A stretch of DNA of 64,000 nucleotides from Cohnella pontilimi (GCF_005049045.1 NZ_SUPK01000008.1:208662-272661), one strand, 5' to 3'. Positions 26,933-35,840 are shown, counted from the first letter of the stretch. Numbers and translations are program-made. The notes: generated from the sequence alone by a model not told the origin.

Positions 26933-27418
26933 ATGCCGAATAATAAAAAGAAAAAGCTGACGCCGGTACAACAGGAATATCAGCAGCTCGCGAAAAAGCG
27001 GGAGCCGTCGAGACCGGTCTTCGCCAACTGCCTCCGCGCTTTCCTTGTCGGAGGCATCATCTGTGTCATCGGGCAGGGCATTCAGGAGATGTTCGTCCAT
27101 TGGGCCGGGTTCGATGAGAAAAAAGCGAGCAGTCCGACTGTGGCTGTTTTGATTATTTTGTCGATCGTCCTCACTAGTTTCGGCATCTACGACAAAATCG
27201 GGCAGTGGGCTGGTGCAGGCTCAGCGGTTCCCGTGACGGGCTTCGCCAACTCCATGTCTTCAGCAGCCATCGAACACAGAAGTGAAGGGCTCGTATACGG
27301 TGTCGGCGCCAAAATGTTCAAAATTGCCGGACCGGTTATCGTATTCGGAACGGTGGCGGCTTTCATCATTGCCCTGTTGCACATGATCTTCAATCCCGAC
27401 ATTGTAGGAGGATCCTGA
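26933..27418 (+). CDS. spoVAC: Stage V sporulation protein AC
   Basis: 161 residues. A basic N-terminus (NNKKKKLTPVQQEY) is followed by about four membrane helices with CVIGQGIQ, GSAVPVTGFANSMSSAA and EGLVYGVGAKMFKIAGPVI. SpoVAC is a mechanosensitive channel of the spore inner membrane that moves Ca-dipicolinate during sporulation and germination. AAGGAG precedes the ATG. It is the first gene of spoVAC-D-Eb, three bases before spoVAD. A CATTATA at 26869 fits a sigma-G/F -10, but I see no good -35. Confidence 0.95.
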   Translation: MPNNKKKKLTPVQQEYQQLAKKREPSRPVFANCLRAFLVGGIICVIGQGIQEMFVHWAGFDEKKASSPTVAVLIILSIVLTSFGIYDKIGQWAGAGSAVPVTGFANSMSSAAIEHRSEGLVYGVGAKMFKIAGPVIVFGTVAAFIIALLHMIFNPDIVGGS

Positions 27419-27420
27419 TC

Positions 27421-28440
27421 ATGTTGAAAGGACATCAAAGCTGGATATTTGAAAAAAAACCGGTTATACGTGCAGCAGCCACCGTAGTCGGTCCTTTCGA
27501 AGGACAAGGTCCGCTGTCGAACGATTTCGACATCGTGCACGGAGATTTGATGGCCGGTCAAGACAGCTGGGAAAAAGCGGAGCGCACCCTGATGGAGGAA
27601 GCCGGGAAGCTGGCCATTGAGAACGCGGGCTTGACCAAAGAGCAAGTGAACTTCTACATCGGCGGCGACCTGATGAATCAGATCATCAGCACCAGCTTCG
27701 CCGCCCGTACGTTAACCATTCCTTATATCGGGGTGTTCGGAGCCTGCTCCACCTCGATGGAAAGTTTGGCTTTAGCCGCCATGATCGTCAACTCAGGATC
27801 GGCACAATTTGCGCTTGCCGGAGCGTGCAGCCACAATGCTTCGGCGGAGAAGCAATTCCGTTATCCCACCGAATACGGATCGCAGAAGCCTCCTACCGCA
27901 CAATTCACCGTTACCGGAGCCGGAGCGTGCGTGTTGTCGCAGGAAGGGCAAGGCCTCCATGTCACTTCCGCCACGATCGGCAGGATCGTCGACATGGGGA
28001 TCAAAGACCCTTTCAATATGGGGGCGGCGATGGCACCGGCGGCGGTGGATACGATTGAAGCCCATTTTCGGGACATGCAGCTCGAACCCGGTTATTATGA
28101 TCTGATTGTGACGGGTGATTTATCCAAAATCGGGTATGCGATCGCCAACGATTTGTTCAACAAGCATAAATTTCCGATCGAACAAACCCAATATCAAGAT
28201 TGCGGCATGCTGATCTACGATTACCAAAAACAACAGGTACAAGCCGGAGCGAGCGGTTGCGCATGTTCCGCGGTCGTGACTTACGGACACTTGCTCAAAC
28301 GGATGAGGAAAGGGGAATTGAGACGGATTTTGGTTGTCGCCACGGGCGCGCTGCTCTCCCCGATTTCGTATCAACAAGGGGAAAGCATTCCATGCATCGC
28401 ACATGCCGTATCCATCGAAGGCGAGGTGGAGCCGAAATGA
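27421..28440 (+). CDS. spoVAD: Stage V sporulation protein AD
   Basis: 339 residues with the thiolase-like fold typical of SpoVAD ([50 protein letters not shown]). It binds dipicolinic acid on the outer face of the spore inner membrane and is needed for its uptake into the spore. Its stop overlaps the ATG of the next gene by 4 bp. Confidence 0.95.
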   Translation: MLKGHQSWIFEKKPVIRAAATVVGPFEGQGPLSNDFDIVHGDLMAGQDSWEKAERTLMEEAGKLAIENAGLTKEQVNFYIGGDLMNQIISTSFAARTLTIPYIGVFGACSTSMESLALAAMIVNSGSAQFALAGACSHNASAEKQFRYPTEYGSQKPPTAQFTVTGAGACVLSQEGQGLHVTSATIGRIVDMGIKDPFNMGAAMAPAAVDTIEAHFRDMQLEPGYYDLIVTGDLSKIGYAIANDLFNKHKFPIEQTQYQDCGMLIYDYQKQQVQAGASGCACSAVVTYGHLLKRMRKGELRRILVVATGALLSPISYQQGESIPCIAHAVSIEGEVEPK

Positions 28441-28787
28441 TTTTTCTTTGGGCTTTTCTCCTAGGCGGATTGATTTGCGTGATCGGACAAATATGCTTTG
28501 ACGTGTTCAAAATGACGCCCGCGCATACGATGACCTCATTGGTCGTGCTGGGTGCCGTTTTGGACGGGCTCGGCCTTTACGACCCGCTCATTAAGTTCGC
28601 GGGCGCCGGAGCCTCAGTGCCGATTACAAGCTTCGGCAACTCGCTGGTGCACGGAGCGCTGCAGGAGTTGCGGAGCGACGGCTGGATTGGCGCTATAACG
28701 GGCATTTTCGAAGTGACGAGCGCCGGGATCTCCGCCGCGATCATCTTTTCTTTCCTGGCCGCGGTATTGGTGAGGCCTAAGGGCTGA
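28437..28787 (+). CDS. spoVAE: Stage V sporulation protein AE (AEb form)
   Basis: 116 residues, nearly all membrane, with [20 protein letters not shown] and [18 protein letters not shown], which repeat the SpoVAC motifs. SpoVAEb is an integral component of the Ca-dipicolinate channel. The start is the ATGA overlap with spoVAD. The operon here has only the conserved C-D-Eb core; no spoVAA, AB, AEa or AF is adjacent. Confidence 0.93.
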   Translation: MIFLWAFLLGGLICVIGQICFDVFKMTPAHTMTSLVVLGAVLDGLGLYDPLIKFAGAGASVPITSFGNSLVHGALQELRSDGWIGAITGIFEVTSAGISAAIIFSFLAAVLVRPKG

Positions 28788-28809
28788 TCGTATGAATCCT
28801 TCATGAAAA

Positions 28810-28842
28810 GAAGCCGGAGCTCCCTCGAAGCCGGCTTTCTTT
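28810..28842 (+). terminator. Terminator of the spoVA operon
   Basis: AAGCCGG and CCGGCTT flank a 13-base loop and are followed by a T-rich tract; it also serves the convergent gene at 28850. Confidence 0.7.
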
Positions 28843-28849
28843 GTTTTAT

Positions 28850-29131
28850 CTAAAGTCGAAAGAAAACCTTTTTAAAAGCCCCGATGATTTTCACTTTCTC
28901 GGTTCCGTTATGGACAGTGAAAATGGTGAAAATTTTATAGTCGTCTGCTGTGGTCATCAGTTTAATCGCTTCGGCTCCGAAACTATCCGTGAAGAAACCG
29001 AGCAGACCGCTGTTTGTTTCAGGGTTAGCCTCCCGGTATTTCTCAACCGCGTAATCGGCGAAATTGTCCAAAGTAGGATTCGTCGCCCACATCGCAAATA
29101 AAAGCAAGAAGAGAAGAAAATAACGCTTCAC
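28850..29131 (-). CDS. Small exported protein, DUF4359-like
   Basis: 93 residues: a hydrophobic N-terminus (YFLLFLLLFAMWATNPT) that may be a signal or anchor, then FADYAVEKYREAN and a beta-rich C-terminus ending IIGAFKKVFF. Size and the NP...F..Y pattern fit DUF4359, whose function is unknown. The start is GTG behind TTGGAGTGA. It is convergent with spoVA and divergent from the phosphoesterase. Confidence 0.6.
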   Translation of the reverse strand: MKRYFLLFLLLFAMWATNPTLDNFADYAVEKYREANPETNSGLLGFFTDSFGAEAIKLMTTADDYKIFTIFTVHNGTEKVKIIGAFKKVFFRL

Positions 29132-29290
29132 ACCATCACTCCAAGGCAGAATGTCATGTCAATTCAGTTTCAGGTGTTATCGTACCATCTGCTCTCTTCG
29201 TTGCAAATACTTACTTGCTCACTGCATTTCCAAGATGGCTGATGTATGATAAAGGCGTGCAGCATCTTACCTCGGCAGGGGACGATTCCT

Positions 29291-30058
29291 ATGCTCATCC
29301 TTTACTTATTGTTCGCGGCGATCTTGATTGATCTTCTATTTATCGTTCCGACCCAGTGGCTCAAGGTGGAGAGGATTCATTACCCTTGCGGCTTGGGTAT
29401 CCGAATCTTGCAAATCAGCGACCTTCACGTGGAGAGGCTTCGGATCGGCTGCGGAAGACTGAAACGATTGATCCGACAGGAAAAACCGGACTACATTTTT
29501 CTCACCGGCGACTTTACGAGGAATTCCAAATACTTGTCCAAAGTGAGGCAATACGCGGAAGCGATTTGTTCCCTAGGCATCCCCGTGTTCGCCGTATTGG
29601 GCAACCATGATTACAAGCTGTCCGCCATGGGTTTGCAGCGACTTGTGCAGATGTTGGAAAATGCCGGTGTGAAGGTTTTGAGGAACGAATCCACCGAGAC
29701 AGCCAGTGTTCAAATCATCGGGATAGACGATTTCACGAGCAAGAAAAGCAAAGTCGATGAAGCTTATCGTCTGGTCGATTCCCGCAAACCTTCAATTGTG
29801 TTAACCCACACGCCTGAACTGGTGCTTCATATGAAGCGCAAGTATACCTACTTGATGGCCGGCCATCTCCACGGCAAGCAGTTCAACATCCCCTTCTTCT
29901 TTCGATTCGTCAACAAGGGCGTGCTCGCAGCCAGCGGGATTTACAAAGGATTGCATCAAGGAGAGTATGGCCCGTTCTATATCTCTGCAGGGATTGGCCA
30001 AGCCGGCTTCAACGCCCGGTTGTTCATTCGGAGTGAAGTTTCGATTCATTACTTGTAA
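29291..30058 (+). CDS. Membrane-anchored calcineurin-like metallophosphoesterase
   Basis: 255 residues. One N-terminal helix (LILYLLFAAILIDLLFIV) precedes the metal-ligand series DLHVE, GDFTRNS, GNHDY, THTPE and GHLHGKQ. The set of Asp, Asn and His ligands for two metals is complete. Family members hydrolyse phosphate esters, including UDP-diacylglucosamine-like or cyclic nucleotide substrates; the substrate here is unknown. I chose the ATG at 29291 behind GGGGA; an upstream in-frame ATG has no ribosome site. Confidence 0.85.
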   Translation: MLILYLLFAAILIDLLFIVPTQWLKVERIHYPCGLGIRILQISDLHVERLRIGCGRLKRLIRQEKPDYIFLTGDFTRNSKYLSKVRQYAEAICSLGIPVFAVLGNHDYKLSAMGLQRLVQMLENAGVKVLRNESTETASVQIIGIDDFTSKKSKVDEAYRLVDSRKPSIVLTHTPELVLHMKRKYTYLMAGHLHGKQFNIPFFFRFVNKGVLAASGIYKGLHQGEYGPFYISAGIGQAGFNARLFIRSEVSIHYL

Positions 30059-30095
30059 TCTATTAAAACTTATGCGGTTATTCTTAGGAGAATCT

Positions 30096-31565
30096 ATGGA
30101 CAGCTATTTTCAGAGTTACGATAAGCTAGTGGAAGAAGCGACGATTCCCGAGTTGCAGGCCGCCATGGACAACGGGACCCTAACGTCGAAGGAGCTGGTC
30201 CTGTATTATCTTTATCGCATTGCTACATACGATCAAAGTGGACCTATGTTAAATTCCGTCATCGAATTGAATCCAGATGCGGTGTTTATCGCGGAAGCAT
30301 TGGATGAGGAACGCAAAGCCAAAGGAGCCCGCAGTCCATTACACGGGATTCCGGTTTTGCTCAAAGACAACATCGAAACGGGCGACAAAATGCGCACAAC
30401 GGCCGGGGCGTTGGCTTTACAGAACCATGTCAGCTCCCGAGACGCTTTTCTTGTTCAAAAGCTGCGGGCGGCCGGCGCCGTCATTCTGGGTAAAACCAAC
30501 TTGACCGAATGGGCGAACGGAATGTCGTCGGAGATGTGGGCCGGATACAGCGCACACGGCGGACAAACGCGTAATCCGTACGGTGAATTTTTTGTCGGCG
30601 GATCCAGCTCGGGCTCGGCGGTTTCGGTTGCCTCTAATTTGACGTCGGTGTCGGTTGGAACGGAGACATCGGCTTCCATTCTCAGCCCCGCAATTCAAAA
30701 CTCCATCGTCGGAATCAAGCCGACCGTAGGCTTAATCAGCCGCGCAGGTGTCATTCCGTTCTCCTACTCGCAAGATACTGCAGGACCGATGGGCAGGACC
30801 GTAACGGATGCGGCGATCCTATTAGGCGTACTGGCCGGAAAAGACGATAACGACCCGGCGACCTGGAGAATGAACGGTTCGGTAATGGACTATCGTGCTT
30901 TTTTGGATTCGGAAGGACTAAGATCCGCGAGAATAGGAGTCTATCGGAATTTCACGCTCGAGATGTTCAACGATGAGGAAGAATATGATGAGCGCTTGTT
31001 CCAGCAGGCCGTAGATGAACTGAAGCAAGCTGGTGCCCAAGTCATCGATTCGATTGAAATTCCATCGTTTCACAGAGAGTGGGGTTGGACCAAAGTAAGA
31101 CACGAGTTCGCGCATGGCGTGGAGAATTATTTGCGGGCCCTTCCGCCGGCGTCGCCGGTCCATTCTTTACAGGAGCTTGTGGAGTGGAACGAGTCCAGTG
31201 CCGACAAGGCTCTCAAGTATGGACAGGACAAATTAAAGCACAGAGCAGTGCTGAATCACCCGCTTAGGAACCCGGAATCTATATTGGAATGGGTTTCCGA
31301 CCTCTATTACGCACGAAAAGAAGGCCTCGATTATGCCCTGGAAAAGTACGAACTCGACGCCACTCTTTTTCCTTCCTATATTGGAGCCGATATTTCTGCC
31401 AGAGCCGGTTATCCGTCCGTAGCGGTACCTGCAGGATTTAAGCCAAGCGGCAGGCCATTCGGGATCACGTTTGCCGGAAAAGCGTTCAGTGAGCCTGCCC
31501 TCATCCGGATGGCATATGCCTTCGAGCAGCGCACCAAACACAGGAGAAAGCCGATTTTCAAATAG
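30096..31565 (+). CDS. Amidase-signature family hydrolase
   Basis: 489 residues with the full amidase signature: catalytic Lys in PVLLKDNIET, the Gly/Ser-rich GGSSSGSAVSVAS and the nucleophile region GTETSASILSPA. The usual Asp-Gly of GTETDGS is replaced by Ser-Ala, as in several Bacillus amidases. It hydrolyses carboxamides. It is not GatA: there is no gatB/C nearby, and the C-terminus is different. TAGGAGA precedes the ATG; 37 bp after the phosphoesterase, possibly cotranscribed. Confidence 0.87.
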   Translation: MDSYFQSYDKLVEEATIPELQAAMDNGTLTSKELVLYYLYRIATYDQSGPMLNSVIELNPDAVFIAEALDEERKAKGARSPLHGIPVLLKDNIETGDKMRTTAGALALQNHVSSRDAFLVQKLRAAGAVILGKTNLTEWANGMSSEMWAGYSAHGGQTRNPYGEFFVGGSSSGSAVSVASNLTSVSVGTETSASILSPAIQNSIVGIKPTVGLISRAGVIPFSYSQDTAGPMGRTVTDAAILLGVLAGKDDNDPATWRMNGSVMDYRAFLDSEGLRSARIGVYRNFTLEMFNDEEEYDERLFQQAVDELKQAGAQVIDSIEIPSFHREWGWTKVRHEFAHGVENYLRALPPASPVHSLQELVEWNESSADKALKYGQDKLKHRAVLNHPLRNPESILEWVSDLYYARKEGLDYALEKYELDATLFPSYIGADISARAGYPSVAVPAGFKPSGRPFGITFAGKAFSEPALIRMAYAFEQRTKHRRKPIFK

Positions 31566-31577
31566 ATGAAAACCGAT

Positions 31578-31614
31578 GCGGGGTTCGGAATTTGCGGATG
31601 CCCGCTATTTTTTT
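31578..31614 (+). terminator. Probable terminator
   Basis: A GCGGG/CCCGC stem with an 18-base loop is followed by seven T residues after the amidase gene. Confidence 0.45.
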
Positions 31615-31698
31615 GCGCGTTAACGCTTTCCGGATGAATTATAATGATTACAGCGGTTACATTTTGCGGCGTTCAACCTGACCATGGGAGAAGAACGG

Positions 31699-33858
31699 AT
31701 GAACAATTACCAGGACCAAACGGAAATGTACAAAATTATTGCGGATAATACGCTGGATACGATTGTGGTGGTCGAGCCTGACGGGCTCGTCCGCTACGTA
31801 ACACCTTCCATCTCCTCGCTGGCCGGATACAACCTGACGGACTATGAAGGCGTCGATGCCTTCAGCATTATTCATCCGGACGACAGGGATCGTGTATGGG
31901 TATCGCATACCACGGCTGTACGAAGTAAAATGCCGGTAGATGTCCATTATCGCGTGTGCCACGCGGACGGCCATTTGGTTTATGTGGAAACCCGGGTAAA
32001 CCCGGTTTTGGACGAACAAGGCGAAGTGAAGTATGTGGTGGCCGTCGTGCGCGACGTGACGGAACGCAAACAGGCGGAGCAGCTGCTGGAGAACATTATG
32101 GACAATTTGAACGCCGCGGTCATGTCGACGGACAAAGATTTCACGCGTATCACCTTTTGTTCCGACAGTTTGGCGAAGATGTCCGGCATTCCCAAGCAGG
32201 AACTGATGGCCCGGCCGATTCTGATGCATCAACATATGCACCCGGAAGACGACAGCTTTCTCATGAATGAAGTGAAGCAGCAGCTGGATCAAGGGCTTCG
32301 CGTCGTTCATACTTTCCGGCACACCCGTCCCGGACAGGAAACCCGATGGGTGAAAATGACGATGCACCCTTTGCTTGATCATACCGGTGAGGTGATCCGC
32401 TTGGACGCCATTTTGATGGATGTGACGGACAAAAAGCTTTCCGAGCTGGCTCTGGAAGAGAGCGAGCAGCGATATAAATCGATATTCGACAACAATTTGG
32501 ACGGCGTGTTCTCCATCGATTTAAACGGATATTTCGTCAATGCGAACCTGGCTTTCGAGGAGAGCACGGGCATTCAAATCGACAAACTGCCCGATCGGTG
32601 TTTCATCGGGTTGGTGTTCGACGAGGATCACGCTTCGGTTCAGCAGGCCATGTTTGAAGTGATGCATTTCCGTGAGTCAAGGGATATCGAATGCCGGTTC
32701 ACCCACTCGGGGAAGGGTGAAAGGATCGTCCACATCACGTTTGTTCCGATTTTTATGTACGGTGAGCTGAGCGGCATTCACGGCATCGTTCAAGATATTA
32801 CGGAACGCAAGCTGGAAGAAAGACAATTGATCCAAAGCGAAGAGAGATATAAGTATTTGCAGCAAAGCTTGAACCGGTTTTCGAATGACCTGGCCAATGT
32901 GATGAAGGTATCGGAGCTGGAGCGGCGCTTAATTGCCGAGGTGAAGGATGTCCTGCAAGTGGAGGATGTGTCCATTCAGGAAGTGCCCAGGGGGCAAGAA
33001 CACACCTTGACGAACTCGAAGCTTACCTGGGTCAAAATCGGAGAGAAACAACAGCCGGTGTACCTGCGGATCGCGCTCCGCCACTCCATGCTCAAGATCG
33101 AGGAAGAATGGCTGGAAACGGCAGTTCACTACGTCACGATCCTTTATGACAACCTTCAACTGATTGAAGACTTGATGCAGCGCCTCGAAGGTTTGGTTTC
33201 CCAAAATGAAACGCCGAAATGGATGCTCAGGCTTCTGTTCAAGCTGTCGGAGAAGGAACGATCATCGCTTTCCAGCGATCTGCACGATTCCGTGCTGCAG
33301 GATTTGATCATTTGGTATCGCAAGCTCGAATCGCTGCGTTCCACCCGTCAGTTCCAAGAAGACACCCGGGAAGAGCTGATGCGTATCGAGGAGGGGATTC
33401 TGGATGCCATTCATCAGATCCGGATTACGTGCAACGAGCTGCGGCCTCCGTTCCTGCTCAAGATGGGACTGATCGAATCGTTAAAAAGCCTTTTATCGTA
33501 TACGAGAATGTTTGCCAACTATGAAATCGAATTTACGCCGGACGCATTCGACCATCCGCTGGACGAAGAACAAATCCTTGGCATGTATCGCGTCGTGCAA
33601 GAGCTGTTAAACAATGCTTCCAAGCACTCGGAGGCGACGAAAGTGCGAATGGTACTCGGCAGCAGCGGCGATCGGGTCGAATTTGCTTATTCGGATGACG
33701 GCAAAGGGATGGATTTATCCTCCTTTGAAGGGTCATTTCAGAATATGGGCCTTACCGGGATTGAGAAGAGGGTGTTCAGCCTGGGTGGGCATGTGAAATT
33801 CCAGTCTTCGCTGGGCCAAGGCTTTCATGTGAACATCTCATTTTCTAAAAACGATTAA
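31699..33858 (+). CDS. Cytosolic PAS-domain sensor histidine kinase, NarL-type partner
   Basis: 719 residues with no membrane helix. Three PAS domains lie at about 10-125, 130-245 and 250-375 (LDTIVVVEPDG, AAVMSTDKDF, LDGVFSIDLNG). A linker of about 130 residues follows, then a HisKA_3 dimerisation domain with DLHDSVLQD (H529) and a HATPase domain (ELLNNASKHSEATKV, DDGKGMD). HisKA_3 kinases phosphorylate LuxR-type regulators, and one follows 18 bp downstream. The ATG at 31699 is preferred because GGGAG lies eight bases before it. The signal is unknown; redox or a small ligand is possible for PAS domains. Confidence 0.87.
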   Translation: MNNYQDQTEMYKIIADNTLDTIVVVEPDGLVRYVTPSISSLAGYNLTDYEGVDAFSIIHPDDRDRVWVSHTTAVRSKMPVDVHYRVCHADGHLVYVETRVNPVLDEQGEVKYVVAVVRDVTERKQAEQLLENIMDNLNAAVMSTDKDFTRITFCSDSLAKMSGIPKQELMARPILMHQHMHPEDDSFLMNEVKQQLDQGLRVVHTFRHTRPGQETRWVKMTMHPLLDHTGEVIRLDAILMDVTDKKLSELALEESEQRYKSIFDNNLDGVFSIDLNGYFVNANLAFEESTGIQIDKLPDRCFIGLVFDEDHASVQQAMFEVMHFRESRDIECRFTHSGKGERIVHITFVPIFMYGELSGIHGIVQDITERKLEERQLIQSEERYKYLQQSLNRFSNDLANVMKVSELERRLIAEVKDVLQVEDVSIQEVPRGQEHTLTNSKLTWVKIGEKQQPVYLRIALRHSMLKIEEEWLETAVHYVTILYDNLQLIEDLMQRLEGLVSQNETPKWMLRLLFKLSEKERSSLSSDLHDSVLQDLIIWYRKLESLRSTRQFQEDTREELMRIEEGILDAIHQIRITCNELRPPFLLKMGLIESLKSLLSYTRMFANYEIEFTPDAFDHPLDEEQILGMYRVVQELLNNASKHSEATKVRMVLGSSGDRVEFAYSDDGKGMDLSSFEGSFQNMGLTGIEKRVFSLGGHVKFQSSLGQGFHVNISFSKND

Positions 33859-33876
33859 AGAATAAAGGTGAATACT

Positions 33877-34524
33877 ATGGAAATCTTGCTGGTGGACGAT
33901 CACCGCTCCGTCGTAGAGGGAACGAAAATGTTAATTGAATCCGAACCGGACATGAACGTCACCATTGAGACGGACGTGTTCAAGGTTCCGGATCTCGTGC
34001 GCGTCCAACATTTTGACGTCATGCTGTTGGATTTGTACATGCCGAATATTAACGGGGCGGATTTGGCCCGTAAAGTGCTTCATTATGTGCCGGATGCGGT
34101 CATCCTTATTTATTCCGGGTTCGAAATTGCGCCGCATTTTAATTTGCTGATGGAGTCCGGCATTTCGGGGTTTGTGGCCAAGACGTCGACGCGCGAGCAA
34201 TTGATCCAGACGATCCGTTTTGCGGCCCGGAAGGAAGCCGTTATTCCGATGCAGCTTCTGAAGCAGCTGAGGCGCCAGGAGATTGTGGTGACGGGTGCAA
34301 CGGAGAATGATAGAACGACGATCACCGCGGAAGAAGACAAGCTGCTCCGGGAATTGGCCAAAGGGAAGAGCAATAAGGAAATCTCGCAAACGCTGATGAT
34401 CAGCCAACGGTCGCTGGAATACAGCTTGACGGAGCTGTTCCAGAAGCTCCACGTCGGCTCGCGCGTCGAGGTTATCAAAAAAGCGAAAGCGCTCGGCATC
34501 CTTCCGGCGGAAGATTTGTATTAG
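33877..34524 (+). CDS. ComA-like response regulator
   Basis: 215 residues. The receiver domain has acidic pocket D7/D8 and phospho-acceptor D52 (VMLLDLYMP). The C-terminal LuxR helix-turn-helix reads KSNKEISQTLMISQRSLEYS then LTELFQKLHVGSRVEV. SLEYSLT..F.KL.VGSR is the same unusual recognition helix seen in Bacillus ComA, instead of the common TVK.H..NI..KL. It lies directly after the PAS kinase gene behind AAAGG. Naming it comA would go too far: ComP, ComX and ComQ are absent here. Confidence 0.85.
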   Translation: MEILLVDDHRSVVEGTKMLIESEPDMNVTIETDVFKVPDLVRVQHFDVMLLDLYMPNINGADLARKVLHYVPDAVILIYSGFEIAPHFNLLMESGISGFVAKTSTREQLIQTIRFAARKEAVIPMQLLKQLRRQEIVVTGATENDRTTITAEEDKLLRELAKGKSNKEISQTLMISQRSLEYSLTELFQKLHVGSRVEVIKKAKALGILPAEDLY

Positions 34525-34607
34525 GGGGACGTTCCCAGGGCATTTGGTCGACCGTCATGTAGTACACAACGCGCGCTGGGAGCTGGGCTTTGTGCGACAG
34601 AGTTTGT

Positions 34608-34796
34608 CTGCAATTATACTTTGCCAAATTACAGAGGGAGGTTGTGAGGAAGAACACTCTCTAACTCTATTTCGAGAAATTACAGAGCCTGTTTCGTTGC
34701 CCCGGGCACGTTTTAGGTGCTGCAGTTTCGCAAAATGAAGCTACAGCTCTCTCTCAAATTTTGGCGAATCTGCAAGTTGGCAAAATGTAGTTACGG
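34608..34796. repeat. Left cluster of four 27-bp palindromic units (R-R-F-F)
   Basis: Units at 34608-34634, 34661-34685, 34720-34746 and 34770-34796. The forward unit begins CTGCAATTTNGCAAAAT and ends AGTTACAG. The first two units match it as reverse complement, the last two directly, so the cluster is a four-part palindrome with spacings of 53, 59 and 50 bp. It lies upstream of the nuclease-like gene and mirrors the right cluster at 35624-35813. The remainder of 34525-34887 holds the promoter and hairpin listed separately. Confidence 0.8.
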
Positions 34797-34805
34797 TGCT
34801 ATAAT
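34777..34805 (+). promoter_or_regulatory. Sigma-A promoter inside repeat unit 4
   Basis: TTGGCA, exactly 17 bp, TATAAT. The -35 box lies within the fourth 27-bp repeat unit, so the repeat supplies part of the promoter of the nuclease-like gene. Confidence 0.7.
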
Positions 34806-34828
34806 GGTCCGAATCCGACGCAAAGCAT

Positions 34829-34864
34829 GCGCCGAATCGCGAATATCGCGATCGGCGCTTTTTT
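34829..34864 (+). terminator. Leader terminator or attenuator before the nuclease-like gene
   Basis: GCGCCGAATCGCGA pairs with TCGCGATCGGCGC (one bulge) and is followed by six T residues. It lies about 20 bp after the expected transcription start and ends 23 bp before the start codon, so most transcripts should stop here unless relieved. Confidence 0.75.
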
Positions 34865-34887
34865 GCGTTCAAGAGGAGAGTGGCGAA

Positions 34888-35565
34888 ATGGTGGTGGACG
34901 TGCGCTTTGAGAAGGAGCATCGGGAATGGTTGGAGAAAGAACTTAAAAGCCTGAAAGGAGAGGCGCGAAGGAGATTCCTGAAGGCACATGGTCACGCGGA
35001 AAAGGCCTTTGCGGAGCGAGTGTGGTTTCCGGCCTTCGGACATTTTGAATATCTGCACCCGGAATACGAGGTTTGGGACTATTTCGGCGGTCGAAGGTAT
35101 CTCGATTTTGCCTACATACGAGCCGGTCTCTTCATTGCCATCGAAGTCGATCCATTCGGCACCCATTATGAAAAGTTGGACAAAAGGCAGTTCAGTGACC
35201 AATGGGTCCGTCAGATGCATCTTTTTAACGACAGCTGGCAATTTATTCGATTAAGTTACTATGATGTGATGGAGCGTCCCCGCATTTGGCAGCAACTGCT
35301 TCAGCAAATGGTCGGCCGCTTGTTTGGCGATAATCAAACTTATGAGCTGAATGCGTTCGAAAGAGACATATACCGCAAGGCTCTCATGCTGAACCGTCCC
35401 ATTAAACTTCCGGATATTCAGCAATTGTTGGATTGCGTGTATGTCACCGCCAGAAAGCATGTCACGTCGTTGGAAAATAAAGGGTGGCTGGTACCTGAAG
35501 GCAAAGGGGAGGAAAGAACGCATTCCTGGACGGTCGACCCGACCCGCAGATTGCCCCCCTTGTGA
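34888..35565 (+). CDS. Vsr/DUF559-like putative endonuclease with C-terminal helix-turn-helix
   Basis: 225 residues. The centre (RRYLDFAYIRAGLFIAIEVD, then FGTHYEK, WVRQMHLFNDSW and FIRLSYYDV) has the Asp...Glu-X-Asp and Arg/Trp pattern of Vsr/DUF559 PD-(D/E)XK nucleases. The C-terminus (LPDIQQLLDCVYVTARKHVT, LENKGWLVPEG) looks like a winged helix. Enzymatic activity is inferred. GAGGAG precedes the ATG. The gene is bracketed by two R-R-F-F repeat clusters, has its own promoter and attenuator, and its 3' end is tandemly duplicated, which together suggest a mobile or selfish unit. Confidence 0.6.
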   Translation: MVVDVRFEKEHREWLEKELKSLKGEARRRFLKAHGHAEKAFAERVWFPAFGHFEYLHPEYEVWDYFGGRRYLDFAYIRAGLFIAIEVDPFGTHYEKLDKRQFSDQWVRQMHLFNDSWQFIRLSYYDVMERPRIWQQLLQQMVGRLFGDNQTYELNAFERDIYRKALMLNRPIKLPDIQQLLDCVYVTARKHVTSLENKGWLVPEGKGEERTHSWTVDPTRRLPPL

Positions 35566-35628
35566 GCTGTAGAAAGCATTCCTGGACGGTCGACCCGACC
35601 CGCAGATTGCCCCCCCTTGTGAGCTGTA
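35520..35628 (+). repeat. Tandem duplication of the 3' end of the nuclease-like gene
   Basis: A 52-bp stretch including the last codons and stop (GCATTCCTGGACGGTCGACC onward) is repeated immediately, differing only by one extra C in the C-tract, with period 56. Copy 1 ends in the first bases of a 27-bp repeat unit, so the duplication reaches into the right repeat cluster. Confidence 0.85.
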
Positions 35629-35813
35629 ATTGCATTTCACGAAATTGCAGAGCCGACTCTGCCGGGTGAACGTTCTGCAATTGTATTTTGCAAAACTACA
35701 GCGCCATTTTCTCTAGGCGCTCCGCGGAAAATGCTCTGCAATTTTGCAAAATAAAACTAGAGAAGGCGCCATACGTTAGGTATGGGCTGCAATTTAGCAA
35801 AATAAAGTTACAG
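35624..35813. repeat. Right cluster of four 27-bp palindromic units (R-R-F-F)
   Basis: Units at 35624-35650, 35675-35701, 35736-35762 and 35787-35813. Orientation R-R-F-F and spacings 51, 61, 51 bp nearly repeat those of the left cluster. The central spacer contains CATTTTC and GAAAATG arms that extend the symmetry. Other spacers differ between the clusters. Confidence 0.82.
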
Positions 35814-35840
35814 CGAGAATGGCGCGAATATGGGATATTT

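Noticed and set aside
33877..34524. Naming the regulator comA
   Set aside because: The recognition helix is ComA-like, but comP, comX and comQ are missing and the kinase is of another type.
34608..35813. CRISPR array suggested by 27-bp units at 50-60 bp spacing
   Set aside because: Units change orientation (R-R-F-F), diverge strongly, occur only four per cluster, and no cas gene is present.
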